Part shown: piece by piece, positions 61,853 to 64,000 of the stretch
Layout: each line of letters starts with the position of its first letter
Position numbering within the stretch: the stretch's first letter is position 1
From: Pseudoscleropodium purum
Lineage: Eukaryota; Streptophyta; Bryopsida; Hypnales; Brachytheciaceae
Length of the DNA: 64,000 bases
Assembly (NCBI GenBank): GCA_963969395.1
Contig: OZ017804.1
Span: 10,664,001-10,728,000 of the forward strand
Direction: 5' to 3'
Translations under genes and position numbers: made by a program
Notes under the pieces: model-generated
Database searches by the model: none
Told to the model about the DNA's origin: nothing
Seen by the model: the letters and a program-made list of their open reading frames with translations, nothing else

Positions 61853-62786
61853 TTAACCCCTAAAGGACTAGCCTGCGTTTTTGGGTTGTATAAACATGTT
61901 GGGCAGGTATTTGGAACCAGGAATTTTCATATTTTAGGCTGAAATTTTAGTAGAAGGTGCAGACAAGGAATATCTTTCATATGTAACAAATTTCATGACA
62001 TTTGGACATAGGAGTCAAAAGTCATAGCCTAATATGTTACTTTTTTTTGTAATTGGGTAGTTTGGGTAGATTAGAATAAATCACTTTTTTCAGAAACCAA
62101 AATTTGAAATTGGTTCTCTAGACTTATATATACAAGGAAAGCTTTGAATTATTCCATTTTGATCAACAAGTCGAAAGTTATGAGGATTTTTTGTTTACGG
62201 GCATTTATGGATTCCCTACTCTAAAATAAACTTTGAAATCCTTTATCTTATCCAATTTTCAATATTTTTGAAAAAAATAAAATCTGAGGATGTAAATTAT
62301 TTATTATAACATTTCAACCATTGGGATTGTCATTTTTCAATTACATATTTTAATTCTTAATAATTTAGTATTTTGAATCATTGTATACTATTACCTAAGT
62401 ACTATTTTTTTCCTATATGTTGTACTATTCCAAATGATTGAAAAATTTTCAAGCATGTGGAAAACTTGTTTAGGAAAAAGAATCCAAAGAAGTACCATCA
62501 TTTTGGCCATTTTTTCATAGAAAAGTGAGCTTGTGAAGTGCAGCTGCCCAACTTTTTGCAGGACAAAAAAAATGATTTTAGTGAATTTGAATGCTTATAT
62601 CTTGCAATCTACGTGGTGGAAATGTCTGAAATTTTTACCACAAGTTTTTGATACTAAATAGTACAAGATCCTATCGTTACATATGTCAAAAAAAAGTTTT
62701 TTTTCAAAATTTGCTACTTGTATTAAAAATGGCAGTTTTTGAGCTTTTTTTTGGTGAAAACATAGTCATGGAACTTTAGGGGTTAA
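61853..62786 (+). mobile_element. TTAA-bounded element, full copy D (934 bp)
   Basis: TTAA at 61853-61856 and 62783-62786. The left end is CCCCTAAAGGACTAGCC. The right end in reverse complement is CCCCTAAAGTTCCATG. Its right third matches the end of copy A (GGCAGTTTTTGAG, TTTTTTGGT, then CTTTAGGGG), but its left two thirds define a second subfamily, shared with 57926-58400 and 49262-50140. Non-coding. Confidence 0.75.
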
Positions 62787-62789
62787 TAA

Positions 62790-63972
62790 ATCTTGATTTT
62801 CATTTTTCATTAATTTTTTGGAATAAAAGAAAACTTGTAGAAAACACAATTTTGCATGGATAAAATATCAATATCCTAGTACTTGATCATATAAAGGTTA
62901 AAATCATCTTATTAACAGTAATTTGTTCTTATAAAAGATTATAGGTGTAAAAATAAAAAATTTAGTGTATTTTTTACTGGTACTTGTACTTAAAGAAAAA
63001 AAATTCAAATTATTGTACTATGAACATTCCTATTATATTTATCAATTTTTATTTTATTTTTCGCTATAAAATTATATCATTGACAAATTTTCATAAAATT
63101 AATAGTCATTTTTTACATTGATAGAAAATATATACATGTTTTAATGTTATTAAAATATATTATGTAAAATTTAGATATAATTACAAGATAAAATTGATAG
63201 TGAAATTAAATGATATTTAGCTTCATAGTAATAGAGTTGGTCCTTAACATATTTAGAATGAATTTTAGAACATCTTTGGACTAGATTCATGGTATTAAGG
63301 ATACTCCTATGACAAAGAGTAACATTCTTTAATCCTTTCATATCTTGATCTCTATTTGTTCAAATTATGATGAGCTTTTGTATATTTTTGTTTATATTTT
63401 TTATCTCAATTTGATCAAATTGGTCCAAAAAAGAATTTTATATTTAAGAAATTCAAATAGCACTTTAAATGAATAGATAGTCATGATAGTCACCCAAAGA
63501 ATGTTTGCATCTTTTGGATACACAGTGACAAATTGTCAATTTTAGGGATATACTTGGCAATACTCCATTGGATGTTAAGTTGCAAAATTTGAAGTCTTTC
63601 AACATGTGAATTTGTATTTGTATTCTTAGGAACTTGTGATATTGCAAACTATATGGAATATATCTATATTTTGTACTTGTGAATATGTATGTATTCTACA
63701 TTCTTATTTTGTATTTGAGTTCTCTCTCTCTCTTTCTCTATATATATTCTATAGTTCATAGTTTGTATATATATCCGTATTTTATATCCAATTTTGAACA
63801 ACTAAGATTGTTTGTTCTACAGGAATCAATGGTTATGGATTTTTTTGGAAGATTAATGACATTTAGGAAGGGGGATTTTTCCTAAACTCAAATCAATGGC
63901 TTTTGATTTTCCAAGAGAAGGAGGGAGGAATTGAAATACAAACATTATATTTGCATTCTTTTGACATATAGT
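62790..63972. other. AT-rich DNA, nothing supported
   Basis: Very AT-rich. It includes a TTTGTAT/TCTATAT-rich patch at 63600-63790 resembling those near 25600 and, inverted, 34500. No gene. Confidence 0.5.
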
Positions 63973-64000
63973 CACTACAACAAAATTGGATGTTTTTTAA
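63973..64000 (+). mobile_element. Possible left terminus of a CACTA element at window edge
   Basis: CACTACAACAAAATTGG begins at 63973. CACTACAA(G/C)AAAA is a common first dozen bases of plant CACTA transposons. The rest of any element would lie outside the window. Confidence 0.4.

Noticed and set aside
32949..62786. CCCCTAAAG motifs as telomeric CCCTAAA repeats
   Set aside because: The motif occurs once at each element end and in inverted orientation, flanked by TTAA, never in tandem.

Overview
The window looks like nuclear DNA of a land plant. The evidence is a set of intron-rich genes whose exon joins keep frame across GT/AG borders: a plant-type peroxisomal copper amine oxidase, an alpha-expansin, and a plant HAD-IG 5'-nucleotidase. 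They sit in very AT-rich DNA full of decayed transposons. I cannot fix the lineage. A non-flowering plant is a guess, based on short introns and an unusual repeat landscape.

Gene-rich part, about 3.6-24.7 kb. All well-supported genes here are on the minus strand. In transcription order they are: a 13-exon copper amine oxidase (24692 to 16648, 799 aa, complete active site, C-terminal SKL); a two-exon Ser/Arg/Pro-rich protein of unknown function (11541 to 10018); a small multi-exon protein of unknown function whose 3' end is uncertain (9531 to about 8394); and a 13-exon HAD 5'-nucleotidase (7977 to 3592, 448 aa as modelled). A decayed Copia-type gag fragment at 14.8-15.8 kb lies between the unknown genes and the oxidase. 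A possible plus-strand first exon at 25.1 kb would share an upstream region with the oxidase.

Repeat-rich part, about 25.2-64 kb. Almost everything is AT-rich and non-coding. One island at about 38.8-42.9 kb carries an alpha-expansin gene (41556 to 40251, minus) with less AT-rich flanks. The rest holds tandem arrays, dispersed repeats, two elements with CACTA-like termini, a short element with a clear 8-bp target duplication, a broken hAT transposase (51.9-54.4 kb), and a cluster of non-coding elements bounded by TTAA and beginning CCCCTAAAG.

The most unusual signal is that TTAA-CCCC...GGGG-TTAA family. At least four long copies (0.9-1.0 kb) and several shorter or damaged ones lie between 32 and 63 kb. 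They look like piggyBac-type non-autonomous elements, which would be unexpected in a plant. No transposase for them is in the window. The three recognised genes encode unrelated housekeeping or cell-wall functions (nucleotide dephosphorylation, peroxisomal amine oxidation, wall loosening); I see no operon-like or cluster logic linking them.
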